Below are positions 27,085 to 36,472 of a stretch of 64,000 bases of DNA, piece by piece. Where the stretch lies: contig NZ_JBMMGT010000005.1 of NCBI RefSeq assembly GCF_049366555.1, positions 1-64,000 of the forward strand. The letters are read 5' to 3'. How positions within the stretch are numbered: position 1 is the first letter of the stretch; each line of letters starts with the position of its first letter. The DNA is from Avibacterium volantium_A. Its GTDB lineage: Bacteria > Pseudomonadota > Gammaproteobacteria > Enterobacterales > Pasteurellaceae. A program made the position numbers and the translations under genes. The notes beneath the pieces are model-generated. The model saw only the letters and a program-made list of their open reading frames with translations, was not told where the DNA came from and ran no database searches.

Positions 27085-28009
27085 GCCTAAAATACCGCTT
27101 TGCCACTTCCACATCTTTGGCAATTTGCTCTTTTAACGCGTCAAAAGAAGGGAATTTCACCTCATCACGGATTTTATCGCAGAGTTCCACTTGCAAGGGT
27201 TGTCCGTAAATATCTTGTTTAAAATCAAATAGATGAACTTCGAGCAGTTGCTTCACACCATTAATGGTCGGGCGGCGACCGATATTCGCCACGCCCTCAT
27301 ATTCCGCACCATTTGGCAATTTCACTTTCACCGCATAAACCCCTTTGACGGGATTGACTTGGCGTTGCAAACGAATGTTCGCGGTAGGAAAGCCGATGGT
27401 TCGCCCTAATTTATTGCCTTGCACCACGCGCCCATAAATACAATAAGGCTTGCCTAAAAGTTGCTCTGCAAGGACTAAATTATCATCAGCTAAGGCTTGA
27501 CGGATCGCTGTGCTGCTAATGCGTTGTTCATTTAAACGAAAACTGCAATTATCTTCCACCGCAAAACCGTATTTTTCCCCCGCTTGTTGTAACAGCGCAA
27601 AATCCCCTGTACGCCCTGCGCCAAAACGGAAATCATCACCAATGCTTAAGAATTTCACATTGAGTTTCTGTACCAAGCATTGTTCAATAAATTGTTGTGC
27701 GGAAAGCTGAGCAAAAGTGCGGTCAAATTTGATGCGAATAACATAATCCACACCCAAATCTGCCAACGCACTTAATTTATCACGCAACCGCATTAAGCGC
27801 GGCGGTGCGTTGTCGCCCATAAAATATTCGCTCGGCTGGGGCTCAAACAACATCACCACCATTGGCAAAGAAAGCGCACTTGCTTTTTCACGCAAATGAC
27901 GCAACACCGCTTGATGACCTAAATGCACGCCATCAAAATTCCCAATGGTTAAGGCACAGCCCTGCTGCAACGCTGGGGGTAAATGGTTCAATCCTCGAAG
28001 TAATCGCAT
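27068..28009 (-). CDS. ribF: bifunctional riboflavin kinase/FAD synthetase
   Basis: The 313-residue enzyme makes FMN and then FAD. The N-terminal nucleotidyltransferase domain has GNFDGVHLGH (22-31) and the SSTAIRQAL segment near 165; the C-terminal kinase domain has the GRTIGFPTANI motif near 202. The last residues and the stop codon (LSN and TAA) lie inside the right terminal repeat of an IS30 remnant, so the natural C-terminus was probably replaced by a few IS-encoded residues. The catalytic parts are intact. Confidence 0.94.
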   Translation of the reverse strand: MRLLRGLNHLPPALQQGCALTIGNFDGVHLGHQAVLRHLREKASALSLPMVVMLFEPQPSEYFMGDNAPPRLMRLRDKLSALADLGVDYVIRIKFDRTFAQLSAQQFIEQCLVQKLNVKFLSIGDDFRFGAGRTGDFALLQQAGEKYGFAVEDNCSFRLNEQRISSTAIRQALADDNLVLAEQLLGKPYCIYGRVVQGNKLGRTIGFPTANIRLQRQVNPVKGVYAVKVKLPNGAEYEGVANIGRRPTINGVKQLLEVHLFDFKQDIYGQPLQVELCDKIRDEVKFPSFDALKEQIAKDVEVAKRYFRLKLSN

Positions 28010-28083
28010 TAAAAAATTCCGTTATCAAAAATCATCGCATTATTATAATAAAATAACAAAATCACACCGCACTCTTGCTAGCC

Positions 28084-29442
28084 TTATTTGCCAATACAAA
28101 ACGAACTAAAAATATTGCCGAGTAAATCATCGGAGGTAAATTGTCCAGTAATTTCGCTGAGGTGATTTTGCACCATTCGCAATTCTTCGGCGAGCAATTC
28201 GCCTGCGTGAAATTCGATGAGCTGAATTAGCCCTGCTTGTAAGTGGGTATCCGCTTGTTCTAAGGCTTCCAGATGGCGGCGGCGGGCTAAGAAGCCCCCT
28301 TCGGCACTGGTGTTATAACCCATTGCTTGCTTCAAATGTTCACGCAGTAAGTCCACGCCCACTTGGGTTTTGGCTGAAAGGCTGATGGTGGTTTGCCCAT
28401 TTTGTTCGCGGAGAGTTTCTGCCTCGCCACTCAAATCCGCTTTGTTTCGCACAAGAGTTAAAGGGATATTATCGGGCAATTTTGCTAAAAATTCTGACCG
28501 CACTTGAGCGAGGTTATCTTCGCTGTCGGTGCTATCTAGCATTAAGATAATGCGATCCGCCTGAGCGATTTCGTCCCACGCGCGGCGAATACCGATCCGC
28601 TCCACTTCATCGGTGGCATCACGCAAGCCTGCGGTATCAATGATATGCAGCGGCATTCCGTCAATATGAATATGTTCCCGTAGCACATCGCGGGTTGTAC
28701 CTGCGATATCGGTAACAATGGCAGCTTCACGCCCCGCTAAGGCGTTGAGCAAGCTGGATTTTCCCGCATTTGGGCGACCTGCGATCACCACTTTCATTCC
28801 CTCACGCAAAATCGCTCCTTGCTTGGCTTCCGCTCGCACGCTGTCAAGTTGAGCGATAATTTCACGCAATTTGGCTTCGATTTTGCCGTCGGCTAAGAAA
28901 TCAATTTCTTCATCGGGAAAATCGATCGCCGCTTCCACATAGGTTCGCAGATAAATGACGGAATCCACCAACTGGTTAATTTTGTTGGAAAATTCCCCCT
29001 GCAAGGATTTCAAGGCTGAGCGTGCTGCTTGCTCAGAAGTGGCATCAATGAGATCGGCGATCGCCTCTGCTTGTGCAAGATCGAGTTTGTCGTTCAAAAA
29101 TGCCTGCTCGGAAAATTCCCCTGGACGTGCTAAGCGAACGCCTTTCACTTGCAAAATGCGTTTGAGGAGAAGATCTAAAATGATCTGTCCGCCGTGTCCT
29201 TGCAATTCAAGCACATCTTCGCCCGTGAAAGAGTTTGGGGCTTTGAAGAATAAGGCGATCCCCTGATCTAACACCGTGCCATCGCTATCTTTGAAAGGCA
29301 AATAATTTGCCAAACGCGGTTTGAGAGGTTTGCCTAGCACCTCTTCAGCCACTTGATTGGCTAAAGGCCCAGACACCCTTAAAATCCCCACGCCCCCACG
29401 TCCGATCGGCGTGGCTTGGGCGACAATGGTTTCTTTTGTCAT
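28084..29442 (-). CDS. mnmE: tRNA modification GTPase MnmE
   Basis: With MnmG, MnmE installs the (carboxymethyl)aminomethyl group at wobble U34 of tRNAs. The 452-residue protein shows the N-terminal formyl-THF-binding domain, a G domain inserted in the helical domain (G1 GRPNAGKSS near 220, TDIAGTTRD, DTAGLRD, NKAD), and the invariant C-terminal CIGK. It lies downstream of yidC with one small gene between, much as in related genomes. Confidence 0.97.
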   Translation of the reverse strand: MTKETIVAQATPIGRGGVGILRVSGPLANQVAEEVLGKPLKPRLANYLPFKDSDGTVLDQGIALFFKAPNSFTGEDVLELQGHGGQIILDLLLKRILQVKGVRLARPGEFSEQAFLNDKLDLAQAEAIADLIDATSEQAARSALKSLQGEFSNKINQLVDSVIYLRTYVEAAIDFPDEEIDFLADGKIEAKLREIIAQLDSVRAEAKQGAILREGMKVVIAGRPNAGKSSLLNALAGREAAIVTDIAGTTRDVLREHIHIDGMPLHIIDTAGLRDATDEVERIGIRRAWDEIAQADRIILMLDSTDSEDNLAQVRSEFLAKLPDNIPLTLVRNKADLSGEAETLREQNGQTTISLSAKTQVGVDLLREHLKQAMGYNTSAEGGFLARRRHLEALEQADTHLQAGLIQLIEFHAGELLAEELRMVQNHLSEITGQFTSDDLLGNIFSSFCIGK

Positions 29443-29521
29443 AAAAAATGTTTCCTAAAAACACCGCACTTTAAAATGCTTAGATTTTGTTGAGTTGATT
29501 TTAAACCTTTCTCAAGAGGTT

Positions 29522-29866
29522 TTAAATTTCTTCAATGACTGATTCGCCCGTTTCTTGCTCGCCGTCTAGCCATTGCCACTGTTCATTTAAACGCAATTTG
29601 CCTGAAGGTAGCGAGGAAATTTTACTGACACATTTTCCTAGACGATTTTCTAATTGCTGATTAAGGTGTTGATAAGTAAAGCTAATTTCATCATCAGAAA
29701 TAAATTTGCCAATTAGAAAACCTTTTTTAATTTCACCGCCTGCGTACTCAGCCCAAATCATCGTGCCTTGTTGAAAATAATGAAAACGCGTTTGGTTACT
29801 CACTTCCCCACTTTCGCTATTTACAACGGCGGCGAAGATTTTTTGGTTAAGGTTGTATGTCATCAT
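29522..29866 (-). CDS. conserved 114-residue beta-rich protein (avidin-like family)
   Basis: The protein has no signal peptide or membrane helix and is made of alternating beta-strand-like segments, ending with KLRLNEQWQWLDGEQETGESVIEEI. I recognise the family as one often labelled 'N-acetylglutamate synthase' in databases, although it has no acetyltransferase motif; the fold is thought to be an avidin/streptavidin-like barrel. No function is established. It sits between mnmE and yidC on the same strand and follows the yidC terminator. Confidence 0.7.
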   Translation of the reverse strand: MMTYNLNQKIFAAVVNSESGEVSNQTRFHYFQQGTMIWAEYAGGEIKKGFLIGKFISDDEISFTYQHLNQQLENRLGKCVSKISSLPSGKLRLNEQWQWLDGEQETGESVIEEI

Positions 29867-29930
29867 CGCTCCTTGAGGGTAGGTTATGGCGAGTTTGCTC
29901 CGCGGTAGGTATAGCCAAAAAGCATAAAAT

Positions 29931-29954
29931 AAAAGGTATCCTGAGATACCTTTT
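29931..29954 (-). terminator. intrinsic terminator after yidC
   Basis: AAAAGGTATC (29931-29940) pairs with GATACCTTTT (29945-29954) over a four-base loop, just beyond the yidC stop. Confidence 0.8.
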
Positions 29955-29968
29955 ATTCTTTTATCTCG

Positions 29969-31582
29969 TTATTTTTTACGAGAGTGTAACCCTTTTTTCT
30001 CTAATCCGCGGTAGATCCATTGCTGTTGTGCGATGGTGATGAGGTTTGATACTAACCAGTATAAAACCAAGCCCGCAGGGAAGAAGAGGAAAAATACCGT
30101 GAAGATCACTGGCATAAATGTCATTACTTTTTGTTGCATTGGATCAGCCACTGGGGTTGGCGACATTTTTTGCAACAAGAACATTGAGGCTCCCATTAAG
30201 ATTGGCAAGATGTAGTACGGATCTTGTGCCGATAAATCTTGAATCCAACCGAAGAATGGGGCGTGGCGTAATTCTACCGCTTCCATAAATGTCCAGTATA
30301 AGGCGATGAAAATTGGCATTTGTAAAAGAATTGGTAAACAGCCACCTAGTGGGTTTACTTTTTCTTCTTTATACAATTTCATCATTTCTTGGCTCATACG
30401 CTGACGATCTTCACCATAACGCTCACGCATTTCTTGGATTTTCGGTTGCAGCATACGCATTTTCGCCATTGAGGTGTATTGTGCTTTCGTTAGTGGGTAA
30501 AGCAAGCCTTTCACCACAAGGGTTACACCAATAATCGCAAGCCCCCAGTTTTTCACTAAATCGTGAATGTGGGTAAGTAACCAGAATAACGGTTTCGCAA
30601 TAAACCACGCCCAACCGTAATCCACGGTTAAATCTAAGTGGTTTGCCACTTCTGCCATTTGATTTTGTAATTTCGGCCCTGTCCATAATTTGCTGGTGAT
30701 GGTTTCTGTTGCGCCTGCTGGAATATCCACCACCGGCCCACGATAACCAATCGCCCCTAAATTACGCGCTTTGTCCGTAGAAGTATATAAAAGATGTGTG
30801 CTGTCTTGATTTGGAATCCACGCAGACACGAAATAATGCTGCAATACTGCTACCCAACCTGCTTTGGTTTGGATAGAAAGATCTTTTTCTTCCATATCTT
30901 GGAAGCTGTATTTTTTATAATTCGTTTCAGAAGAAGAATACGCGCCACCAGTATAAGTTGGCATCGCCATACTGCCTGAGCTTTCTACCAAAGTATGGGT
31001 TAATTTTGCATATGGCTCGACTTCAATGGCTTGACCGCTTTGGTTCGCAATTTCAAAGTTTACTGCCACATCATATTCGCCACGTTTTAAGACGAAAATT
31101 TTGCGATACGTTACGCCATCTTTTTCAAATACTAATGGCACAACAAGCTCATTTTGGCCATCAGCCAGTTTGAAGGTATCCCCTTCTACTTGGTAATTTG
31201 CACGGCCTGCTTTGGTGTCAATCCCGTTTTTGCCAACTAAACCACTTTGCGCAATATAAATATGCTCTGGTGTATCGTTCAATAAAACAAATGGTGTATG
31301 GGAATCTAATTCTGCATCATATTTTAATAATTCAGAACGCACTACGTCCCCACCTAATGTATTCACTTTTAAACGGAATACATCATTTTCTAAGGTAATC
31401 ACTTTACCTTGAGCAAGGTTAGCAAGGTCTGAATTTGCGGTTAATTCGCCTTGAGAATTAGAAGTTTGCGCTTGTTCAGTGGCAACAGGCTTTGGTGAAT
31501 GGTAATCCACTTGCCATTGCTGATAAACAAGAAAAGAAATAAAGAGTAGTGCTAGCACTAACAGGCTACGTCTTGAATCCAT
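29969..31582 (-). CDS. yidC: membrane protein insertase YidC
   Basis: YidC inserts and folds inner-membrane proteins alone or with SecYEG. The 537-residue protein has the N-terminal anchor (7-19), a large periplasmic beta domain (about 60-330), and the conserved five-helix core beginning near 345, with the hydrophilic-groove arginine in GLLYPLTKAQYTS region and the cytoplasmic hairpin (MRERYGEDRQRMSQEMM). It follows yidD directly (the stop of yidD and start of yidC touch), in the rpmH-rnpA-yidD-yidC set. Confidence 0.97.
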   Translation of the reverse strand: MDSRRSLLVLALLFISFLVYQQWQVDYHSPKPVATEQAQTSNSQGELTANSDLANLAQGKVITLENDVFRLKVNTLGGDVVRSELLKYDAELDSHTPFVLLNDTPEHIYIAQSGLVGKNGIDTKAGRANYQVEGDTFKLADGQNELVVPLVFEKDGVTYRKIFVLKRGEYDVAVNFEIANQSGQAIEVEPYAKLTHTLVESSGSMAMPTYTGGAYSSSETNYKKYSFQDMEEKDLSIQTKAGWVAVLQHYFVSAWIPNQDSTHLLYTSTDKARNLGAIGYRGPVVDIPAGATETITSKLWTGPKLQNQMAEVANHLDLTVDYGWAWFIAKPLFWLLTHIHDLVKNWGLAIIGVTLVVKGLLYPLTKAQYTSMAKMRMLQPKIQEMRERYGEDRQRMSQEMMKLYKEEKVNPLGGCLPILLQMPIFIALYWTFMEAVELRHAPFFGWIQDLSAQDPYYILPILMGASMFLLQKMSPTPVADPMQQKVMTFMPVIFTVFFLFFPAGLVLYWLVSNLITIAQQQWIYRGLEKKGLHSRKK

Positions 31583-31842
31583 TATTTGTTCTCTTTGTTG
31601 TTATTGATCTTCGGCGGAACAGGATCGTATCCACCAGCGTGTAAAGGATGACATTTTAATATACGTTTTAACGTAAGCCAACCACCTTTTAACGCACCGT
31701 GCGTTTTTAATGCTTCAATGCCGTAGCAAGAACAAGTTGGCGTGAATCGGCAACGTGGGCCAATTAAAGGACTAATAACAAGCTGATAAAAGCGAATAAG
31801 CGCAATTAAGACTTTCGAGCCAAGCGAATGTGGCGCTGCCAT
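31582..31842 (-). CDS. yidD: membrane protein insertion efficiency factor YidD
   Basis: The 86-residue protein has the YidD pattern YQLVISPLIGPRCRFTPTCS and CYGIEALKTHG, then GWLTLKRILKCHPLHAGGYDPVP. It is a membrane-associated helper of YidC. It overlaps the end of rnpA by 37 bases, as in other gammaproteobacteria, and touches yidC. Confidence 0.94.
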   Translation of the reverse strand: MAAPHSLGSKVLIALIRFYQLVISPLIGPRCRFTPTCSCYGIEALKTHGALKGGWLTLKRILKCHPLHAGGYDPVPPKINNNKENK

Positions 31843-32165
31843 AATTTATCCAATGAATTGAATATTTGCTGATTGTCTAAACGCCCAATCCCTTGTTTTA
31901 CCACAATAACAAAATCATAATGCGGCAATTGATGTTGCAACAAACGGAAACGTTCACGACACAAACGCTTAATACGATTACGATCGTGGGCGCGTTTTAA
32001 ATGCTTTTTTGCTACCGCTAAACCTAAACGTGGAACAGATTCCTGATTAGGACGGGCTAGAATGGTAATTTCGGGGGAACTCGCGCGTTGCGGATCTTGG
32101 AAAACGTATTTGAATTGAGCGGGAGTTAGCAGACGTAACTCCCTAGAAAAGTTTAGCTTAATCAC
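31806..32165 (-). CDS. rnpA: ribonuclease P protein component
   Basis: RnpA is the basic protein subunit that helps RNase P RNA trim tRNA 5' ends. The 119-residue product contains the signature AHDRNRIKRLCRERFR near 62-77 and a basic surface. It lies between rpmH and yidD, the usual position beside dnaA. Confidence 0.95.
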   Translation of the reverse strand: MIKLNFSRELRLLTPAQFKYVFQDPQRASSPEITILARPNQESVPRLGLAVAKKHLKRAHDRNRIKRLCRERFRLLQHQLPHYDFVIVVKQGIGRLDNQQIFNSLDKLWQRHIRLARKS

Positions 32166-32179
32166 AGCGAAGGGCTGGA

Positions 32180-32314
32180 TTATGCAGATAAACTTTTACG
32201 ACCTTTAGCACGACGACGAGCTAAAACTTGACGGCCGTTTTTAGTTGCCATACGAGCACGGAAACCGTGAGTACGGCTACGTTTTAATACAGATGGTTGA
32301 AATGTACGTTTCAT
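32180..32314 (-). CDS. rpmH: 50S ribosomal protein L34
   Basis: This 44-residue ribosomal protein reads [20 protein letters not shown] at its start and ends GRKSLSA, a complete and typical L34. It is followed 15 bases later by rnpA, as in nearly all bacteria, and is divergent from dnaA. Confidence 0.97.
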
Positions 32315-32668
32315 AACTATAATCTACCTAAATCAACATTGTTTAACCATTGCCTTTGACATTTAGATAGCCAAAAACGAATTGAAACAAGGGTTACTAA
32401 AATAAGGAACGGAATTGTAATCACAAATGAGCCGTTCGTCAAATAAGAATAAGAAAAATCGCAACATAATCTGCATTTTTCTTATTTGAAAGCATAAAAG
32501 CGGGTTGAATTATACTTTTTTTAGCAGAAATCTCAAGCAGCCTTTTTCGATTTTTTTGATCCTTTTATAAAGATCTTTTCTTAACTTTATTGTAAAATTA
32601 GCCGAATTCTCACCGCACTTTTCTGCGGACGATTCAAACGTTTAACTGATAAACTAGACATAATAACA
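32315..32668. other. rpmH-dnaA divergent intergenic region
   Basis: This 354-bp AT-rich stretch holds the promoters of the divergent rpmH and dnaA operons. It contains a 12-bp inverted repeat (32448-32459 with 32475-32486), a GATCcTTTTATAAaGATC palindrome near 32569, and one uptake core near 32611. I found no 9-bp DnaA box (TTATCCACA type), so it does not look like oriC. Confidence 0.6.
32448..32486. repeat. 12-bp inverted repeat upstream of dnaA
   Basis: AATAAGAAAAAT (32448-32459) and ATTTTTCTTATT (32475-32486) are exact inverted copies around a 15-base loop. AT-rich arms make a regulator site or early transcript hairpin of the rpmH promoter side possible; no assignment can be made. Confidence 0.5.
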
Positions 32669-34030
32669 ATGAAAACCACGCTCGCATCACTTTGGCAGGA
32701 TTGCCTTTCACAACTGCAAGATCAAGTTTCACCAACGGATTTCAGCACTTGGTTACGCCCATTGCAAGCTGATATTGTGGGTGAAAACAATATGGTGTTA
32801 TATGCCTCCAACGTTTTTGTTAAAAACTGGGTGGAAACTCATTATCTTGAATTAATCAGCCGTTTAGCCCAACAATTTTCTGGCAATGCGGATTTTAGTG
32901 TGAAAGTGCAAGAAGGTTCAAAGCCTGCAATGCGTAAAGCTACACCGCCACCTGCTGCAGCTCAGAATAATGCGCCAGCGCAGCCAAGCGAGCAAAAAAC
33001 CAGCTATCGTTCTAACTTAAATACCAAGCACATTTTTGAAAACTTTGTGGAGGGGAAATCCAACCAACTGGCCCGAGCCGTGGCACAAAAAGTGGCGATT
33101 AACCCTGGGGAGCAAAGCGCCAATCCGCTATTTCTTTACGGTGGCACAGGGCTTGGTAAAACCCACTTATTACACGCTGTGGGCAATGGGATTTTAACCA
33201 CCAAGCCTGAAGCACGCGTGATCTATATTCACGCCGAACGCTTTATGCAAGAGTATGTCCGTGCCTTGCAAGAAGACAAAATGGAAAACTTCAAAAAATT
33301 CTACCGCACTTTAGATGCCTTGCTGATTGATGATATTCAATTCTTCGCCGGCAAAGATGGCACGCAAGAAGAATTTTTCCATATTTTCAATTCCTTATTT
33401 GAAAGCAGTCGGCAAATTATCTTAACCTCAGACCGCTATCCAAAAGAGATAGAGAAGATCGAAGATCGCTTAAAATCCCGTTTTGGCTGGGGATTAAGTG
33501 TTGCCATTGAGCCACCAGAGCTTGAAACCCGTGTCGCCATTTTATTGAAGAAAGCGGAAGAAAAAAATATGCGCTTACCAGAAGAAGTGGCGCTGTTTAT
33601 CGGTGAGAAATTACGCACCAACGTGCGTGAGTTGGAAGGCGCGCTCAACCGCGTACACGCTAATGCAGAATTTACCGGCAAGCCGATTACTATTGACTTT
33701 GTGCGCGAAACCCTCAAAGATATGCTGGCGTTGCAAGAAAAATTGGTAACGGTGGAAAATATCCAAAAAGTGGTGGCAGAATATTACCGCATAAAAGTGG
33801 CGGATCTTAAATCAAAAAGCCGCGCCCGATCGGTGGCACGTCCACGCCAAATTGCAATGGCACTGTCGCGTGAACTCACCAACCGCAGCTTCCCTGAAAT
33901 TGGCAGCAGCTTTGGTGATCGCGATCATACTACCGTGTTGCACGCTTGTCGCAGTGTGGATAAACTCAAACAACAAGACCCAAGCATTCAAGAAGATTGG
34001 TCTAATTTAATCCGAACCTTATCAGCTTAA
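32669..34030 (+). CDS. dnaA: chromosomal replication initiator DnaA
   Basis: The 453-residue AAA+ protein opens oriC. It has domain I (1-85), a proline/glutamine-rich linker, Walker A GGTGLGKTH near 163-171, Walker B LLIDDIQF, sensor motifs, and the domain IV DnaA-box-binding helix-turn-helix with GDRDHTTVLHACR near 418-430. It starts the dnaA-dnaN-recF operon. Confidence 0.97.
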   Translation: MKTTLASLWQDCLSQLQDQVSPTDFSTWLRPLQADIVGENNMVLYASNVFVKNWVETHYLELISRLAQQFSGNADFSVKVQEGSKPAMRKATPPPAAAQNNAPAQPSEQKTSYRSNLNTKHIFENFVEGKSNQLARAVAQKVAINPGEQSANPLFLYGGTGLGKTHLLHAVGNGILTTKPEARVIYIHAERFMQEYVRALQEDKMENFKKFYRTLDALLIDDIQFFAGKDGTQEEFFHIFNSLFESSRQIILTSDRYPKEIEKIEDRLKSRFGWGLSVAIEPPELETRVAILLKKAEEKNMRLPEEVALFIGEKLRTNVRELEGALNRVHANAEFTGKPITIDFVRETLKDMLALQEKLVTVENIQKVVAEYYRIKVADLKSKSRARSVARPRQIAMALSRELTNRSFPEIGSSFGDRDHTTVLHACRSVDKLKQQDPSIQEDWSNLIRTLSA

Positions 34031-34040
34031 GGACGCAACT

Positions 34041-35141
34041 ATGCAATTTACTGTATCAAGAGAAAATCTGTTAAAACCTTTACAACAAGTATGTGGCGTA
34101 TTAGGCAGCCGCCCAACCTTACCAGTATTAAGCAATGTATTGCTCAACATTAGTGGGCAAACGCTAACAATGACTGGAACGGATATGGAAGTAGAGCTTT
34201 CAACCCAAGCGCAATTAAATAGCGCAACACAAGATGGGCGCTTTACCATTCCAGCGAAAAAATTTCTTGATATTTGCCGTAGTTTTCCTGATGGCTCAGA
34301 CATTACTGTGAGTTTTGAAGAAGAAAGAGCGTTAGTTCATTGTGGACGCAGTAAATTTAATCTCACCACACTGCCTGCCGATGAGTACCCGAATCTCATT
34401 GACTGGCAAGCTGAAGTGGATTTCACCACCACCCAAGCCACCTTACGCCGTTTAATTGATGCCACCCAATTTTCGATGGCAAACCAAGATGTGCGTTACT
34501 TCCTAAATGGAATGAAATTTGAAACTGAAGGAAATTTAATCCGCACCGTAGCCACAGACGGACACCGCCTTGCCGTTTGCACCATTGCCTTAGAGCAAGA
34601 TTTACAAATTCATTCTGTTATTTTGCCACGCAAAGGGGTGCTTGAACTAGCTCGTTTGCTTGAAGCCAATGATTCGCCTGCACAAGTACAAATCGGCACG
34701 AATAATCTGCGCATTGATTTAGGGCAAATTATCTTCACCTCAAAATTGATTGATGGCCCATTCCCTGATTATCGCCGCGTGCTACCACGCAATGCGCAAC
34801 GCATTATGACTGGTGATTGGGAAAGCCTAAAACAAGCCTTTGCCCGTGCAGCTATTTTGTCCAACGACAAAGTTCGCACCGTGCGTTTACAGCTTGCAGG
34901 AAATCAACTTACCATTACAGCAAGCAACTCAGAACAAGAACAAGCCGAAGAAGTGATCGATATTCAATATGAAGGCGATGAATTAGAAGTGGGCTTTAAC
35001 GTGAGCTATTTGCTCGATGTGCTAAATGCACTCAAATGTAAGCAAGTGCGTATGCGCTTAACAGATGCCTCATCAAGCTGTTTAATTGAAGATGTGGACG
35101 ACAACAGCGCAGAATATGTGATTATGCCGATGCGTTTATAA
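34041..35141 (+). CDS. dnaN: DNA polymerase III beta sliding clamp
   Basis: The 366-residue clamp consists of three tandem ~120-residue domains and tethers polymerase III and other clamp users to DNA. The C-terminal AEYVIMPMRL is the typical end that forms the protein-binding cleft. It starts ten bases after dnaA and ends three bases before recF, so the three genes are one operon. Confidence 0.97.
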   Translation: MQFTVSRENLLKPLQQVCGVLGSRPTLPVLSNVLLNISGQTLTMTGTDMEVELSTQAQLNSATQDGRFTIPAKKFLDICRSFPDGSDITVSFEEERALVHCGRSKFNLTTLPADEYPNLIDWQAEVDFTTTQATLRRLIDATQFSMANQDVRYFLNGMKFETEGNLIRTVATDGHRLAVCTIALEQDLQIHSVILPRKGVLELARLLEANDSPAQVQIGTNNLRIDLGQIIFTSKLIDGPFPDYRRVLPRNAQRIMTGDWESLKQAFARAAILSNDKVRTVRLQLAGNQLTITASNSEQEQAEEVIDIQYEGDELEVGFNVSYLLDVLNALKCKQVRMRLTDASSSCLIEDVDDNSAEYVIMPMRL

Positions 35142-35144
35142 TCT

Positions 35145-36221
35145 ATGGCCATTTCACGCTTAACTGTTGAAAACTTTCGCAATTTAACTGCCGTGGATCT
35201 GGAATTTGATCACGGCTTTAACTTTTTAGTAGGCAACAATGGCAGTGGCAAAACCAGCCTGCTGGAAGCCATTTTCTATCTTGCTCACGGCCGCTCTTTT
35301 AAAAGTGCGGTGGCAAATCGCATCATTTCTTACGAACACCCCCATTTCACCCTGTACGGAAAAATCCAAGAGCAGCAACATCAATGGTCAGTGGGTTTGC
35401 AAAAAAACCGTCAAGGTAACACGCAGGTTAAAATTAACGGTGAAGAAGCGAAAAAAATCGCTGATCTTGCCCATTTATTGCCAATGCAAATGATCACCCC
35501 AGAAGGACTCACCTTGCTTAACGGCGGACCAAGCTACCGCCGTGCTTTTCTAGATTGGGGATTGTTTCACCATCACAGCCAATTTCACCCTGTGTGGAGC
35601 CAGCTTAACCGCTTATTAAAGCAACGCAACGCCGCTTTGCAACAAGCCTTTCGCTACGAACATATTCATATTTGGGATAAAGAGCTGGTCAATCTCGCCA
35701 ACCAAGTGAGCCAATGGCGTGCTGATTATGCCGAAGCCTTACGCCCTGAAATTGAGCGCACTTGCCAACTGTTTCTACCTGAACTAGAAATCAGCGTGAG
35801 CTTCCACCAAGGTTGGGACAAAAATAGCGATTACGCCGAGTTATTACGGCAAAATTTTGAGCGTGATCGTGCCATTGGCTACACCGTGTCAGGCCCGCAA
35901 AAAGCTGATTTTCGCTTTAAAGCCAATGGATTACCCGTAGAAGATGTGCTTTCGCGCGGACAATTAAAACTGCTAATGTGCGCCTTGCGTTTGGCACAAG
36001 GGGAACATTTAACCCAACAAAAAGATCGCCATTGTATTTTCTTAATTGACGATTTCGCGTCTGAATTAGATAAAACCAAACGCGCTCTACTTGCCGAACG
36101 CTTACAACAAAGCGGCTCACAAGTATTTGTGAGCGCAATCACTCACAACCAACTCAAAGAAATGCAACCAGAAAAACACCGTACTTTTAGCGTGAATAAC
36201 GGCAAACTCAGTGAAAGCTAG
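35145..36221 (+). CDS. recF: recombination protein RecF
   Basis: RecF is an SMC-like ATPase that helps load RecA at gaps. The 358-residue protein has Walker A GNNGSGKTS near 30-38, the ABC signature-like LSRGQLKLL near 266, and Walker B CIFLIDDFASELD near 295. It closes the dnaA-dnaN-recF operon. An uptake core lies within the gene near codon 54. Confidence 0.96.
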   Translation: MAISRLTVENFRNLTAVDLEFDHGFNFLVGNNGSGKTSLLEAIFYLAHGRSFKSAVANRIISYEHPHFTLYGKIQEQQHQWSVGLQKNRQGNTQVKINGEEAKKIADLAHLLPMQMITPEGLTLLNGGPSYRRAFLDWGLFHHHSQFHPVWSQLNRLLKQRNAALQQAFRYEHIHIWDKELVNLANQVSQWRADYAEALRPEIERTCQLFLPELEISVSFHQGWDKNSDYAELLRQNFERDRAIGYTVSGPQKADFRFKANGLPVEDVLSRGQLKLLMCALRLAQGEHLTQQKDRHCIFLIDDFASELDKTKRALLAERLQQSGSQVFVSAITHNQLKEMQPEKHRTFSVNNGKLSES

Positions 36222-36427
36222 TTTTGTTTTCGCCCTTTCCTCTATCCAATAAAAAATTTATAAAAAACCACCGCACTTTATATTAGATAACTTTTTCTAC
36301 TTATTTTCGTGAAATAAACAGATATATTCCTTGAAATATCAACAAAAATACGTATTATCTGCTTTCCTTTGAATAACCCTTATATCAGTAAGTGGCTGTT
36401 CGCAGATATATTAAATTTTTCCATTAA

Positions 36428-36464
36428 TTTGGGTTCCCTCACCCCAATATTTTCAACAAAAAGG
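36428..36464 (+). promoter_or_regulatory. preQ1-I riboswitch (translational type) ahead of yhhQ
   Basis: TTGGG (36429-36433) pairs with CCCAA (36443-36447) around a C-rich loop (CCC at 36436-36438), followed by an A-rich tail CAACAAAAAGG (36454-36464). Stem, loop and tail follow the preQ1-I H-type pseudoknot layout. The final AAGG is also the only good ribosome site of yhhQ, eight bases before its ATG, so ligand binding would hide it. Confidence 0.75.
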
Positions 36465-36472
36465 TATAAAAG

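Noticed and set aside
32315..32668. Possible oriC beside dnaA
   Set aside because: No cluster of DnaA boxes or 13-mer AT repeats is visible; in Haemophilus the origin is not placed here.
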